Shown here in pieces: positions 33,864-44,546 of a stretch of 64,000 nt of DNA. The stretch is taken from positions 1,091,501 through 1,155,500 of the forward strand of contig JARUPY010000539.1 in NCBI GenBank assembly GCA_029817715.1. Direction: 5' to 3'. The notes beneath the pieces were generated by a model, which did not search any database, was not told where the DNA came from, and was given only the letters and a program-made list of their open reading frames with translations. The translations under genes were made by a program, and so were the position numbers. The DNA comes from Melastoma dodecandrum. Taxonomy: Eukaryota > Streptophyta > Magnoliopsida > Myrtales > Melastomataceae. How positions within the stretch are numbered: position 1 is the first letter of the stretch; every line of letters starts with the position of its first letter.

Positions 33864-35289
33864 GTGAACAAAGCTCAACCTAAAACAAGGACCACGCCGG
33901 AGAAACATCAAATCAGCAATCCAGTAAATCACAAAACATGGGTTTCACAGCAACAACGAAACAAATCAACCCAAAACAGCCCCAAAAGACAAAAAAAAAA
34001 CTCCTTTTCTTAAAAAACCTTAACCGGATAGAAGGAAAAATATAAATAAGCAAAAAAAAAAAAAGTCATCTTTACCGCCTAAGAGAACCCAATGAAACTA
34101 AAATCGTCAAAAGCAGATAAACCCATAATTTCTTTCCAAAAAAAGAAAAACCCTAGAGCCAAATCGAATTCCCAAAACCTAGACCAGGCAAAAGAACAAA
34201 AACAAACCCGGGAGAGGAAATCAAAAGGAAACCCAAAAACCCTAAAATCAGGAACCATAGAAACCGAAAGGGAAGGGAAAGAAAGAAAGATACCGGGGTA
34301 TAATCACAACGGAAGGAGGAAGAAGGGATGGTGCCTGGGAAGAAAAGTTTGTAAATTTTGGCGGGGAAGGAGGGGGTTGGGAGGTGGGGGTTTAATTAGT
34401 TTTTTTAATTTTGGGGGGGAGAGGAGGGGAGGGAATCGGAGGAGATGAGCGGGGGATTGAGAGGAGGGCAAAGGGGGGGGAGAGGGAGATCTGACGACGG
34501 AGAAGGACTGCGTGGAGAAGAGAGGGAAGGAAAAGAATTACAAGGATTAGAAAGTAAGAGACACAACAGATAGCCCTCCACCCCTCCGACACGTACCCAA
34601 AAGACAAAAACAAAAAAGAGGTTTGGGAGATGTTTGGTTCGGTCTGTGTAAATTAATTATCCATCACTTACAAAAAAAAAAAGAACATTTATTTAATTGC
34701 GGTCCAAGTGAGTTACACGTCTTGTTTTCAGTCACATCACTACATTCAGAATGTAACCAATAAATGTGTACATACGTGCTTGTTTGACCTCAGCCATTAA
34801 ACCATTAAACTTTTAATTTGGGCCCGGCTGACTTTTTAATGATAATAATTTTGCGTAATATCATCCCTTAGCTCATAGCTTTCTGTTTTTTAGGAGTTTG
34901 ATTTTGATACATGATATTATAAAAGATAAAGACTGTTTTTATTTAATTTATTTTTTTATATAATTTTATCATTAATTTAAACATGTGATTTATCTCCGAC
35001 ATGTAAGAGTTAAGCCCATGTTTTCCTATTAATGATGACCCGTCGTTTTCCTTTAAAGGTTAGTCTTTGATATCTCATTACTCCAAATGCTGTTGGATTC
35101 AAGATCCGACGCCGGGCCGATCTCCGGCAGAGCTTCGCGTCTCGTTTTGCCAGCGTGGCGTGCAGGATCGTTCGACACCAGCTCGAAAACGGGCGTCGAC
35201 CTTTTTTATTACCAAAGGGAGTTCCAAGACCGATAATGCGGCGAAACCAGTTTGCGAGAAATCACTCCGGTGCATGTTTTCACTTACAA
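33864..35289. other. NF-YB leader and A/T-rich intergenic DNA
   Basis: 33864-34560 holds the NF-YB leader intron, first exon and promoter. Telo-box-like AAACCCTA occurs near 34149 and 34237, with G-rich runs at 34370-34500. 34620-35060 is A/T-rich with no gene. Sequence after 35060 leads into the AP2-like relict. Confidence 0.45.
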
Positions 35290-36475
35290 ATCATCACATC
35301 GCATGCGTGACTATATACCATTCTCCGACTAGTCTGCCCAAGTCGTCATCTTCTCTCCTCACCCCCCACAACAGATTGTCACCCCCCGTGGACACCGCTT
35401 TTGTTCCGCAGAGGAGCGGAGGCTGTTTTGGCTGCGAGGAACGCCAGTGGCTTGCAGCGGATGAAGAGAATCCTGATGATGCTGCTGTGTTGTGGTTGTT
35501 TGAAGCGAACAGCGGCACCACATAAGGCGTGGGGGCTGTTCCCGTGGTGTTGTTCCCGTGGACTTGCCATCGGTAGGTTGGGAACCTCGGAGATGAGGAC
35601 GAGGGAATGGCTTCAGTCCTCCTTTCCACCACTGTCACCTGTGGTACGGCAAGGATGGTTTAGTGTCCTGAATACTTTGCTCATCGAAAGCGTTCGGGTA
35701 CTCGGACTATCTGATTACCGCGTAACTCGGCAAGACTGTGGGATACATGGATGACCACATCGGAGAGCGCTTCAGTGGCAACGCGAAACTCGCAATTCCT
35801 CTACCTTTTGGCAAATAAGAAGGGCTTCCAACCTGTGATCACGAAGAACATTACTTGGGCGTAATTTGAGGAGAATTGGCAAATCTATGCTCGGTCAATA
35901 CGATACCATTGGAATCTCACAGCAGAGTGCCGGTTCCTTGCGATCTAACCGGCGGAAATTCTCCTTTTTGCTCTCGACTCCCTTTGAGCAGCTCGGGTTC
36001 GAAGTCATCCCAAGGCTCAGGTCAAGGTTCTGGCCAGTCCCTACATCCCAAGAGAGGTCTGATTTGGAACAAGACATAATTGCAAGTCGAGTGTTCCAAA
36101 GAGGTATCGAGAGGGTAGATACCTTTGTGGCGGGCACTGAACACGATCTCCGAATCATAACAGCTGGATTTGAACTTGGTCACTGCTGCTTCCCTTCCAT
36201 TAAACTCAAGGGTCGTCTTCTCATATGGCCTGATTTGGAAAAGCGAATTACAGACCTCGTACGGTCGATCTTGCCATCGAAACGAACTTGCTAAACTGTG
36301 ACATCCTAAAAAACAAGTTCTTACAATTTGCCTGAGAATTGACCCGTCCTCATGTCCCACCGGCCGCACTTCTGCAGGTTCACTCCCCTGTGCTTCGAGG
36401 CCTCACGGGAGAACCTGGTGCTCTGCCGACGAAGGATGTGAACAAACTCTTCCTTAGTCAAATTACAACCAACCT
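35290..36475 (-). pseudogene. Relict euAP2/TOE-type gene with retained miR172 site
   Basis: Read on the minus strand, pieces of an AP2-family protein appear in the right order. From 36474: [25 protein letters not shown] and [12 protein letters not shown], equivalent to the second AP2 domain but with many replaced consensus residues and a stop soon after GQFSGK. About 36225-36140: YEKTTLEFNGREAAVTKF (cf. the usual YDKAAIKCNGREAVTNF). About 36033-36010: the post-domain motif QNLDLSLG. About 35570-35430: WQVHGNN, then TAASSGFSSS, the end region that contains the miR172 site in functional genes. The N-terminus, the first AP2 domain and the short YLGLFD exon were not found, and frames are broken between blocks. 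It is therefore a decayed copy rather than a working floral regulator. Confidence 0.75.
35467..35487 (-). promoter_or_regulatory. miR172 complementary site in the AP2-like relict
   Basis: Minus-strand CAGCAGCATCATCAGGATTCT closely matches the canonical miR172 target, as recalled, with one difference near the end that pairs with the miRNA 3' side. It encodes AASSGF in the expected frame, as in real AP2/TOE genes. Confidence 0.8.
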
Positions 36476-37420
36476 GTGAGCAGGAAGATAAAATGGGCCG
36501 TGAGCTTGGTTAAAGCAGGAGAGATGCAGTAGGGCCAGCAGCTCGAAGCGTCCCTTTAGTCGTCTGATATAAGGGGGACAAAGGAGTAAAATCGTAAAAA
36601 GGCTGTTGGTTTGTTGCAGCATTGGAGTTTGTTAGTCGGGAATGAGCGTTGGTGTGTGTGTGCAGTGTCTGTTAGGAGAGAAAATAAATAGCTAGCAGAC
36701 ACTGTTTTATATATAGAAGGCACCGTAAATTGTGAGTATGAGAAATAAGAAAAGATAACTCTTTCTCTCGCTTGTTCTTCGTTGTCCTCTGTTCTCCGAT
36801 CGTTCACTGTGATCCCACCAGCTCGCACAACCAACCACACGAAAAGTTAACAAATCCATGACAAATTCCGTCCAAATAACGGGGGTGAGATGGGGAAGGA
36901 AGGAAGAAGTACACAAGACACGCAAGCGAGCGAGCGCGCGGGAGAGGGAGGGAGAGGTATTAAAGAGGGAAGGGACAGTGGAAAACGAGAATGTAATAAA
37001 GGAATTAATAAAACAGAAAGGGGAAACAGATGTTGTACTTTGTTCTACTTACTAAAATGGAAATATTTTACTCTCTTTTTTTTTTGGTTTTTTTTTAAAA
37101 AGGAGATCCGTGAAAAAAGTACCCGACATAACTTCCCTGTCGATACTGTTGTTACTCAAACTTAACTTATCCCCCTTACAAAACCTACGAACTATCTCAA
37201 ACAAAGTAGTTGGCTTGTGACATATGGAGTGATAGCCAATAAAAAGAGGAGGAACATTTGACTTTCATGATACGGGAGGAGTTGGGAAGATACCAAATAC
37301 TAGTTTTAATATCAAATTCTTATTAATGGGTTAAATCTAATATTGAAAACATCGAGCTTTTTACAAATGGATGGCTCTGGTTATTATTTTGTTGATACAT
37401 ATTTCGGAGAACGTTACTTT
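36476..37420. other. Intergenic DNA between AP2-like relict and solo LTR
   Basis: No gene is seen. It contains a purine-rich stretch (36885-36975), a T-rich run near 37077-37096 and otherwise unique-looking A/T-rich DNA. I looked here for the missing first AP2 domain and found no trace. Confidence 0.4.
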
Positions 37421-37425
37421 GGGAC

Positions 37426-38608
37426 TGTTGACATGGCAAAAATTTTAGGCTTAATTATAAGAAATTATAAGTTCAAGTCCACTTTTGTGTGAACCAGCCA
37501 GGGAAGTACTAAGTCTATAAAGGACTGTTGGGATCAAGTCTACGAGGTCTAAGTCTACGAGGGTCCGTGTCTACGAGGGTAAGAAAATATCTTGACTCCA
37601 AGATTTTCGAGAAAAAGATTATGGGACCACGTTTTCATTTGGAAAGATCTAGAGGAAAATCTGATGATTTGATTTAATATAATTAATTTAAGAAAGAGAA
37701 GTGGTTAAGTTGGATAAAAGCCACGTACCAAGATTTTAGGGAATTGATTGAGAGGGCCACGACCTTCAAAATATCCTACGAACGTGTCAAACGTGTTCAG
37801 CACTCAAGCCTTGCAAGATTCAGTATAAAAGGGGAACAGATTCTCCTTAGGAAAAATCACGATCAATCAGCCAAACACAGATTTGCATTGCTCGTCACCC
37901 TTAGATTTTAGTAGATACCTCGGCCTGGGTTATCTGGTCACTACCTTCAACACCAGAGTGAGCAACCGTAGCTTTGGTGATCATCCTCCGCCAGTACTTC
38001 CACTGTCCCGGCGAGCAACCGTAACCAGGGCAACAACCCTCCGCCAGCACTTCCACCGTCCCGGCGAGCAACCGTAACCGGGGCAACAACCCACCGTCAG
38101 CACTTCCACCGTCCCGGCGAGCAACCGTAACCGGGGCAACAACCCTCCGCCAGCACTTCTACCGTCCCGGCGAGCAACCGTAACCGGGGCAACAACCCTC
38201 CGTCAACACTTCCACCGTCCCGGCGAGCAACCGTAACTAGGGCAATAACCCTTCGCCAGCACTTCCACCGTCCCGGCGAGCAACCGTAACCGGGGCAACA
38301 ACCCTCCGTCAACACTTCCACCGTCCCGACGAGCAACCGTAACCAGGACAACAACAACTACGCCAGCACTACTACCGTCACACAAGTCTACAGCGCAGTG
38401 CACTGCAGCGAGTCTACGACGTCAGCAGCGAGTCTACGACACCTACGTCAGCCGTATCACCCCTTTTTCGTTCATTTTTATGGCTGTAAGATTCTAAGTT
38501 CTCTTTCGAAACTCTGAATTTGTACAGTCGTATCTTTTATCATTGAAATTCATCTTTCTGAGTCCAATTGCCAAATATTTTCGACGTGGTCCGTTTTTTA
38601 CGCGAACA
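37426..38608 (+). mobile_element. Solo LTR with GGGAC target-site duplication
   Basis: The element begins TGTTGACATGG and ends CGCGAACA, giving the TG...CA ends (TGTT/AACA inverted) expected of LTRs. It is flanked on both sides by the same five bases, GGGAC (37421-37425 and 38609-38613). Length is 1,183 bp. A TATA box (TATAAAAG, 37824-37831) gives the likely orientation. There is no adjacent primer-binding site, polypurine tract, gag or pol, so the element was probably reduced by recombination between two LTRs. The superfamily cannot be fixed from the LTR alone. Confidence 0.88.
37992..38370. repeat. 53-bp minisatellite inside the solo LTR
   Basis: Seven head-to-tail copies of a 53-bp unit are present, with key parts cccggcgagcaaccgtaacc and ggggcaacaaccctccg. 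They carry scattered substitutions, and a degenerate eighth copy precedes them (about 37952-37991). The tract is GC-rich against A/T-rich surroundings. It lies downstream of the TATA box, in the R/U5 part of the LTR. There are no unique spacers, so it is not CRISPR-like. Confidence 0.92.
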
Positions 38609-38613
38609 GGGAC

Positions 38614-39840
38614 ATACATACGTCTCTTGTAATTGGTGAAGGGGCGTTGCTGTTACCCAAAAAATGTTTCGAAAACTTGGGAAAAGATAAGATCGAACAA
38701 GTGGGGGGACACTTCAAGGCCAACAAACGTAAGATGGAGGAAAAGGAAGAGGAGGAAGATACCACAATAATTGCTAATTGCAAGACATCATCAATCGCTG
38801 TCTTGTCCATAAATGGAATCGGTCCGATGATTGATCTCGACCGTCCATTCCCCCTCCCCACCAATTTTCCGGCAAAACCCCCCCATAATACTACTGATCA
38901 ATCATCATCATCACCAAATATATGTATATATATATATGCACGACACGATTTCGGAATGTGTCAGCTATTTACACAACTTAGTAATATAATAAAGAAGTCT
39001 TATTTTCACTTATCACAAGTAAAGAAAGATACGTCTTGAAATAATACTTTACAAAAAAAATATTTCACGTAATAAAATAATAATTTTTAAAATACGGTCA
39101 TGACTTATAATATCACACCTCACTACAACCACCTTAAAAACGCCGTACCCCTTGTGTCGTAATATTATCTAGCCACATAATCATTTTACAAACTCACCCG
39201 TCAATTTTTATTTATTTATTCATATTATCTAGCCACATAATCATTTTACATTGATTTATACAGACTAAGTGTGGATATTTTTCGGGGTGAGTACGTACTT
39301 TGATTTAAGTGAAGCCATTTCCTTAAACTGATCAAACAGAAGGGACGATAGATTGATTTCCTATGTTTTGTTTCTTCTTCTTTGTTAGAAGCAAAGGGAA
39401 ACTAATAACATTATCGTTGTTGTTGTTGTTGGAAGTAGGAGGACGTGTCGAAACGGCGACCTCACGAAAGAATGCTTAAAATATTTGTGGGGATTCTAAC
39501 AGTGGCTCGATGATAACACCACATCACATTTTCAGAATAAAATAAAACTGATAAAAATAACACGCCCCACACAAACCTCCCTAATCACCCGCAGAGTATA
39601 AGTTTCTTCAAGACTCTCTCATGCATATCTTCCTCCTTTACCAATCCTTTCTTTTTGCTTTCAGAGATGATGATGGAACTAGATGTCATTCTTCCCACCC
39701 AATCAGGTCCAAAATAAAATAAAAAATCAAAATGTCACTGCTGCGACGTTATTCCTTCCTCACCCCTTTTTCCTTTTGTTTCTTTTCCTTGGCTTCCATG
39801 GTAATATTCAATCGGTCGGTCCCGAGCCAAATTGGGTGTG
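38614..39840. other. A/T-rich intergenic DNA
   Basis: No gene is supported. A lone ORF at 38647-39039 has low complexity and no family likeness. A 29-bp direct repeat is at 39162-39190 and 39222-39250. Microsatellite-like TGT repeats lie near 39415-39430. Confidence 0.45.
39162..39250. repeat. 29-bp direct repeats 60 bp apart
   Basis: The phrase starting atattatctagccacataa and running to tcattttaca occurs identically at 39162-39190 and 39222-39250. The 31 bp between them are A/T-rich. This could be local duplication or the footprint of a small insertion. Confidence 0.8.
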
Positions 39841-39844
39841 ACAG

Positions 39845-40178
39845 CACGTACCACCACCACACGATATTGTCCGTTCTGAGTTAAGTTTGCACGGTTTTAT
39901 TTTTGGCGGACACTCTCGGCAGCATACAGCACATCCGAAGTGGTAGCCCCAAAACGCGTCTTGTGAGGAGAGGTCTCAACAGCCTATATAAGGCTTGCTT
40001 CGTCAGCCCAGATCACCACCACAGGATATTGTCCACTCTGGGTCAAGCCCGCACGGTTTTATTTTTGGCAAATACTCTCGACGGCACACAGCACATATAG
40101 AGTGGTAATCCCAAAACGCGTCCTATAAGGAGAGGTTTACACCGCGTATATGAGGCCTGCTTTGTTCTGCTATCCATG
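39845..40178 (+). mobile_element. Two tandem copies of a dispersed-repeat module (about 163 bp)
   Basis: Two successive units (about 39851-40010 and 40014-40178) share, in order: caccaccaca-gatattgtcc; gcacggttttatttttggc; cagcacat; ccaaaacgcgtc; aggagaggt; and tatataaggc/tatatgaggc with gcttgct/gcctgct. They are about 80% alike by eye. The order of phrases (gatattgtcc, then gcacggtttt, then aaacgcgtc, then ggagaggt) resembles a dispersed repeat family common in plant genomes that may derive from LTRs. No coding part or clear ends are visible. Confidence 0.5.
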
Positions 40179-40445
40179 AGACTTCGTATCGGGGTTCAGC
40201 CCTTGGTTAAGAACAGGGAGGCACTTTCATTAATGGTCTTCGGCTAATCGTCCAATTATAGGACAACAAATGAAGTCCATTGAAAAGACAAAAAAAAAAC
40301 AAAAGAAACTTCCTTTTCCAATCTAACGAACCTCCATTTCTAATCCTCATTAAAAGAAAACAAACAATTCTTCTTTCCCAACCTTCCCACAACCCTCTCA
40401 CGTTGCATTTCTTTTGCCCAAAACAACCACGGCTTGTCCCGGAAA

Positions 40446-40769
40446 ATGGCCTTGTCCCGCGTCACCTCCGCAGTTCTCGTCCTTACGCTGGCGGCCGTGC
40501 TGCACGTCGCATGCGCAGCCAGGGACGTCGACTCCATAGCGGCGGCTCCCGCCCACGCGCCCTCTCCAGCCGCAGCCGTTTCTCAGGAGCATGGCGCCAC
40601 GCAGGTGGCCCCTCCTCCCACTGCCACCGCGACAGTGACCCTTTCCTCCCTGAGGAAGGATAAGTTCCAGGTCGGGATGCCCCTCTATCGAGACAGGAGC
40701 AACCCGGCCATGCTAATCCCAGCATACCGGGTCGAATACTACAACCAACAACAAGTCGGCGGCGTCTGA
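40446..40769 (+). CDS. Small putative secreted protein with AP-rich segment
   Basis: An intronless ORF of 107 residues, not recognised. It starts in a good context (gaaaATGGC). It opens with a signal-peptide-like N-terminus, MALSRVTSAVLVLTLAAVLH, followed by VACAA and a likely cleavage site before RDVDS. Next comes AAPAHAPSPAAAV, an Ala/Pro pattern like arabinogalactan glycomodules. The C-terminal half includes RKDKFQVGMPLYRDRS and PAYRVEYYNQQQ. High GC contrasts with the A/T-rich flanks, which favours real coding sequence. It might be a precursor of a short peptide, but no known peptide motif is evident. Confidence 0.45.
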   Translation: MALSRVTSAVLVLTLAAVLHVACAARDVDSIAAAPAHAPSPAAAVSQEHGATQVAPPPTATATVTLSSLRKDKFQVGMPLYRDRSNPAMLIPAYRVEYYNQQQVGGV

Positions 40770-41351
40770 CGCGTGGCGTTACGCGCCATTCCGGTGTTAT
40801 TCGCGTCCCAAAAAAAAATCAGTTGACCTGTGACACTTACATAATCCATTGATCAATGATAATAAGAAACATTTCGCGAGATGTGGAATGTGGTATGTCT
40901 CGATTGCGCTTTGTTTACTACTTTGATCCGGCTTTCGCCTTTGGGGTGCCTCCCCGGAAACGAATGAGCCTGCGACGTCTTGCTCGATCGCGCGGGAAAG
41001 GGAAGGAGGTAACGTACGTTAAGTGATGTTTTTGGCATTACTTAATTATCGCAAACCATTTACTTACATATATTAACGTACTTATTTCTTAACACCATTT
41101 CAAGTGTGTTGAGAAATAAGATAACGTAATCCGCATGGAGTGCATGTAACTCAAATTACGCGCTTGAGCTGCGTCACTCTTGCTCTGTAAGTACCGACGA
41201 AGCCCTCGAGGGGAGGGTCGTATCATTTCTCTCTGGTCGGGGCTCTCCTCATCGTCTTCGATTCTTGTTTGAGGAGGGGCAGAGGGATCTCCAGCTCTTT
41301 GTCCCGGCCGACGGAATGAAGCCGAAGAACGAGACCCTCGGCGTGGCATTG
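40770..41351. other. Intergenic DNA between two small secreted ORFs
   Basis: No gene is seen. It is A/T-rich apart from a GC-richer patch at 40910-41010. Confidence 0.35.
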
Positions 41352-41654
41352 TCAGCCAACAAGCCGAAGCCGGAGACACGCAGCAGCGGTCCAGCAAGCG
41401 ACTGAGATAGGGAAAAACAAACAAGGTAAAGACAAGGAGGGCGGCTGTTCCACCACGAAGACAGCGGCCTCCGCTTCGGGGTAGAACACCCAACCTGGCT
41501 GGCCTGTCGGATCACGTTTGACTTGTCGAACCAAGGGATCGGAGACGCCCGGGTCTATCCGGGTTGCCCCGGTTGGGGTCGCGAACACCGTCATCATCAC
41601 AACAGCAGAGACTAGGACGAGGCACTTGATCGCGGGCAGCTTCAGGGCTCCCAT
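41352..41654 (-). CDS. Possible small secreted protein
   Basis: A 100-residue ORF, not recognised. It begins MGALKLPAIKCLVLVSAVVM and continues with TVFATPTGA, which together read as a signal peptide with a plausible cleavage before TRIDPGVSDP. The middle contains RQVKRDPTGQPGW, with basic pairs that could serve processing. The last 30 residues are hydrophobic and Cys-containing and look less protein-like, so the true 3' end may use an intron. It has no homologous feature with the other secreted ORF nearby. Confidence 0.35.
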   Translation of the reverse strand: MGALKLPAIKCLVLVSAVVMMTVFATPTGATRIDPGVSDPLVRQVKRDPTGQPGWVFYPEAEAAVFVVEQPPSLSLPCLFFPISVACWTAAACLRLRLVG

Positions 41655-42045
41655 GTTGACGATATGGTGGAAGTATGGTAGGTAGTAGGTGGTGGTGGGG
41701 TTCATGGTTTTATGATAGTGAAATTCGATACGGATGAGAACTAAATATTAGCCTTCCTACGTTTGGAGTGGAGGTGAACCAACCATGAGCTTTTTCCAAG
41801 GATAAGGAAGAGCTTCATTTAAGGGTTATAGTCCTGTCCAGAAGCCCACTCCCCCTCACCCAAAAAGGCCAGAATCAGAAACTACTTCCCTTCTCAAGCC
41901 CCCAAAATGTCACCGCCGTCAATGGGGAACCCCAATCAACCTCCCACCGGTGTTCTTGCCTCGATCTACTTCGGCAAGCTCTACTATTAGAATCTCACCA
42001 CTCCCTCTCACACACACATGCGCAGGCACAATTCTCTTTTATGTT

Positions 42046-44186
42046 TCAAGTCCCATCCGCAGGTTCATTAATGTGGATTGAAGTCTTTGACAGACTCGCC
42101 TCCAGTTCGTTTAATTCGTCCATGTCCAGTTCGTCTTCGTCCTCCAGTGCTTCCTCGGGATTAATTGATTTGCTCGATGTGCTTGGCTCCCCTTGATTGG
42201 CATTGCCCTTGCCCTGAAAAGATGGGCTTTCAGAAAACAGTCGTACAGGCGAGATTTGAGCCGCGGGAACATATCCTTGGACTTTATAACATAGATACTG
42301 ATAAAACAAAGCTTCTCGAAAGCATGTAACAGGGGAAAGGAATCACAACCATTATCATAGAAGAGTGGATCAGGATACATGCTTAGCATAATCGGCCGGG
42401 TGAAAAGAATGGTTGATTTCATGTACCGAGTCAAGGACTATACAATAGGATGCAAGGAAGCACAGGGAAACAAAACACTTACGTGCACATCGGCATCCTC
42501 TGTTTGTTCCTCTCTGCTGTACTTCTCGTATGCTTCGGCATCATCGACGAACAAGCTAGCATCCGAAAGAAACAGCTCGCGTCCACTGCAAAAAGAGAAA
42601 AAGATTATATGAATGCGCAGCCAACTCCCAGATGACAGTCTTACTTAAAAACATTAAACACAGATGAGGAACCTCATGCGATCGTTCTTGGCTCTCTCTG
42701 CTTGTAGAGCAGCTAAGCCAGCATCTCGTTCTTCCATCTTTTTCTTCTTCCATTGCATGAACAATTCGGGGGTCATTGGAGTCGAAGCTTTCAGCTTTGA
42801 TCTCTGGAAAAAAGTGAACAGAGGATTCAATAGATGAAACATGGGGAAGACTGATCATGGATTGATGAAAATTCAACATTATTCTTTCCTATTCAAGATG
42901 TGATAGAAGTCAGAGGCATTACCTGATCTTCAATCTCGTCCTCAATTGCAACCTTATCAGCCTCTTCCTCGATAAGGGCCTTCATTTGGGACTTCAATAT
43001 GTATCCTGGTGGTAAAGCATGTCTGTAATGGCAGTCTTTGCCTCCATTCGGACATACCCAAAACCAACCATATTGTTTCTTCTCCACAGCTTCGAGAAAG
43101 TATTTGCACACCTAAAACACATAAAAGAGCCTCCTTTATGGCGCGCGAACACTTGCAAAGATTCAGAAACATTTCAAATCTTCACGAGGGAGAAAGAGGA
43201 AATGTGCAGGAGCGAGAGCATACAATCTCAGTGGGTTTATTCTGGTTATATTCCGCCTTCTTTGACTCAACAACCTTCTCCAGAGTCTCTTGATCCCAGT
43301 CTTCCATGGTTTCTTCAATATTTTAGCAGACAAGAGCAACAGTGAGCACCCATTTAATGCGTCGTGAAAGATGACCGAACAACAAGTATGACATGCGGGA
43401 AACAAAGCAACATATCGAACTCGGGTCAGGAAAAATCACCTTGGTCACGTTTATCGCTGTAAATATCAATTTTCTCACCCTTCCTCTGGACATTCAAGTC
43501 GTGCGAAAACTTGCACTTAAATCCTTTAGCGCACTGACCAACCTTGTAAAACTCACAAACAATAGACTTTGGATCAACACCTATCCCAAAAAAAACAACA
43601 AACTCCATTACACATTTCCCAGTTCACAAAAAATGGGAACTCATCAAAATTTACAAAACCCTCAACATCTATAACCAACGGGAAAAAGACCGGACAGATT
43701 AAAAATGCATACCAATGGGAACTTTTGGCTGACTCACGGCAACCTTAAACAAGTCATTTAGCTCCTTCTCTCTAGCCTTCTCGTCTTCCTTTTTCTTCTG
43801 CGTTACTCCAAACAAATATTATCAGTAATCTCTGCCACTACAATTGCATCCACTCCACAACATCATTCAGCGATGATCCTAGACGAATTCCGAAAAACCC
43901 GACTACGCGAGCTCGGTCAGAATCAAACGCCTATCAAGATGCCAACCAATCCATCTCCAGACGAGCCACAGCCGACAACGACCGATGCACATCGAATCCC
44001 GACTCAAAGACTAACCTTCGCGGCGACCTTGGAAGGATCGGGCTTGGGTTGGACGGTTTGCTGGAGGGATTGGACGTACTTCTGGACATTCTTGCTCTTG
44101 CTTTTGTTCTTGAGTCCGAAAGTCTTGTCCTCCACGACCTTCTGCTTCTTCGCCAAATCCGCCTTCGATTGCTGCTTGGGCGGCAT
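42046..44186 (-). CDS. CCCH zinc-finger protein, ZC3H15/DFRP1-like
   Basis: Cytosolic partner that in other eukaryotes stabilises the translational GTPase DRG1. Exon 1 (44186-44016, 57 codons) reads [20 protein letters not shown] and [17 protein letters not shown], the family's conserved start. Exon 2 (about 43800) adds a lysine-rich helix ending [12 protein letters not shown] finger 1 is [19 protein letters not shown] (about 43590-43530). Finger 2 is [20 protein letters not shown] followed by [10 protein letters not shown] (about 43113-43030). The DFRP-type region includes [19 protein letters not shown]. Late exons carry the acidic [20 protein letters not shown] and end INEPADGT. Several exons lie between these positions. 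It is head-to-head with adenylate kinase. Confidence 0.9.
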
Positions 44187-44546
44187 CTTCTCCTTCACTC
44201 TCAACCCCTCCTCCGACCGGGCTTCGATTTGGAAATTAGGGTTAACCGACGAACGGGCAAGGGCTGGGGAAAAGTGACGGGCAGAATCGCCCCACCTTTA
44301 AACAAGCAAAAAGGGTTGGACTTGAATCCAATAACCCCCGACAGAAACAAGGCCCTGTCAGATTTGGAAAATTGGGTTTCTCCCCGACCCGGGCCCTTTC
44401 CAAGGAATCAATTTCCCCACGTTATTACTGCGGCGTGGCGACTCCCGAGTCCCGATCACGGGTCGACCTCCTTCCCCCCCTCCTTACCAGAAAGATCACG
44501 TCTTTCTGCATAAAACCCTGCCTTCTTAACGAACCCGTTTTCCTCC
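44187..44546. promoter_or_regulatory. Bidirectional promoter between CCCH and adenylate kinase genes
   Basis: Only 360 bp lie between the two opposed start codons. The sequence includes TTAGGGTTAAC (telo-box-like, near 44236-44246) and no clear TATA box in either direction. A shared, TATA-less housekeeping promoter is inferred. Confidence 0.55.

Noticed and set aside
34092..34448. A 118-residue Lys/Arg-rich ORF
   Set aside because: It is a by-product of purine-rich leader and promoter DNA upstream of NF-YB.
35467..35487. Plus-strand similarity to mature miR172, suggesting a MIR172 gene
   Set aside because: The flanks do not fold into a miRNA hairpin by eye, and the minus strand codes for the AP2 C-terminal motif. 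It is the target site read from the other side.
37992..38370. Regular repeats resembling a CRISPR array
   Set aside because: The 53-bp units are contiguous without unique spacers, lie inside an LTR and are in a plant nuclear genome.
38647..39039. A 130-residue plus-strand ORF
   Set aside because: Low-complexity Glu/Lys and A/T-rich tail, no family likeness, no promoter or splice support.
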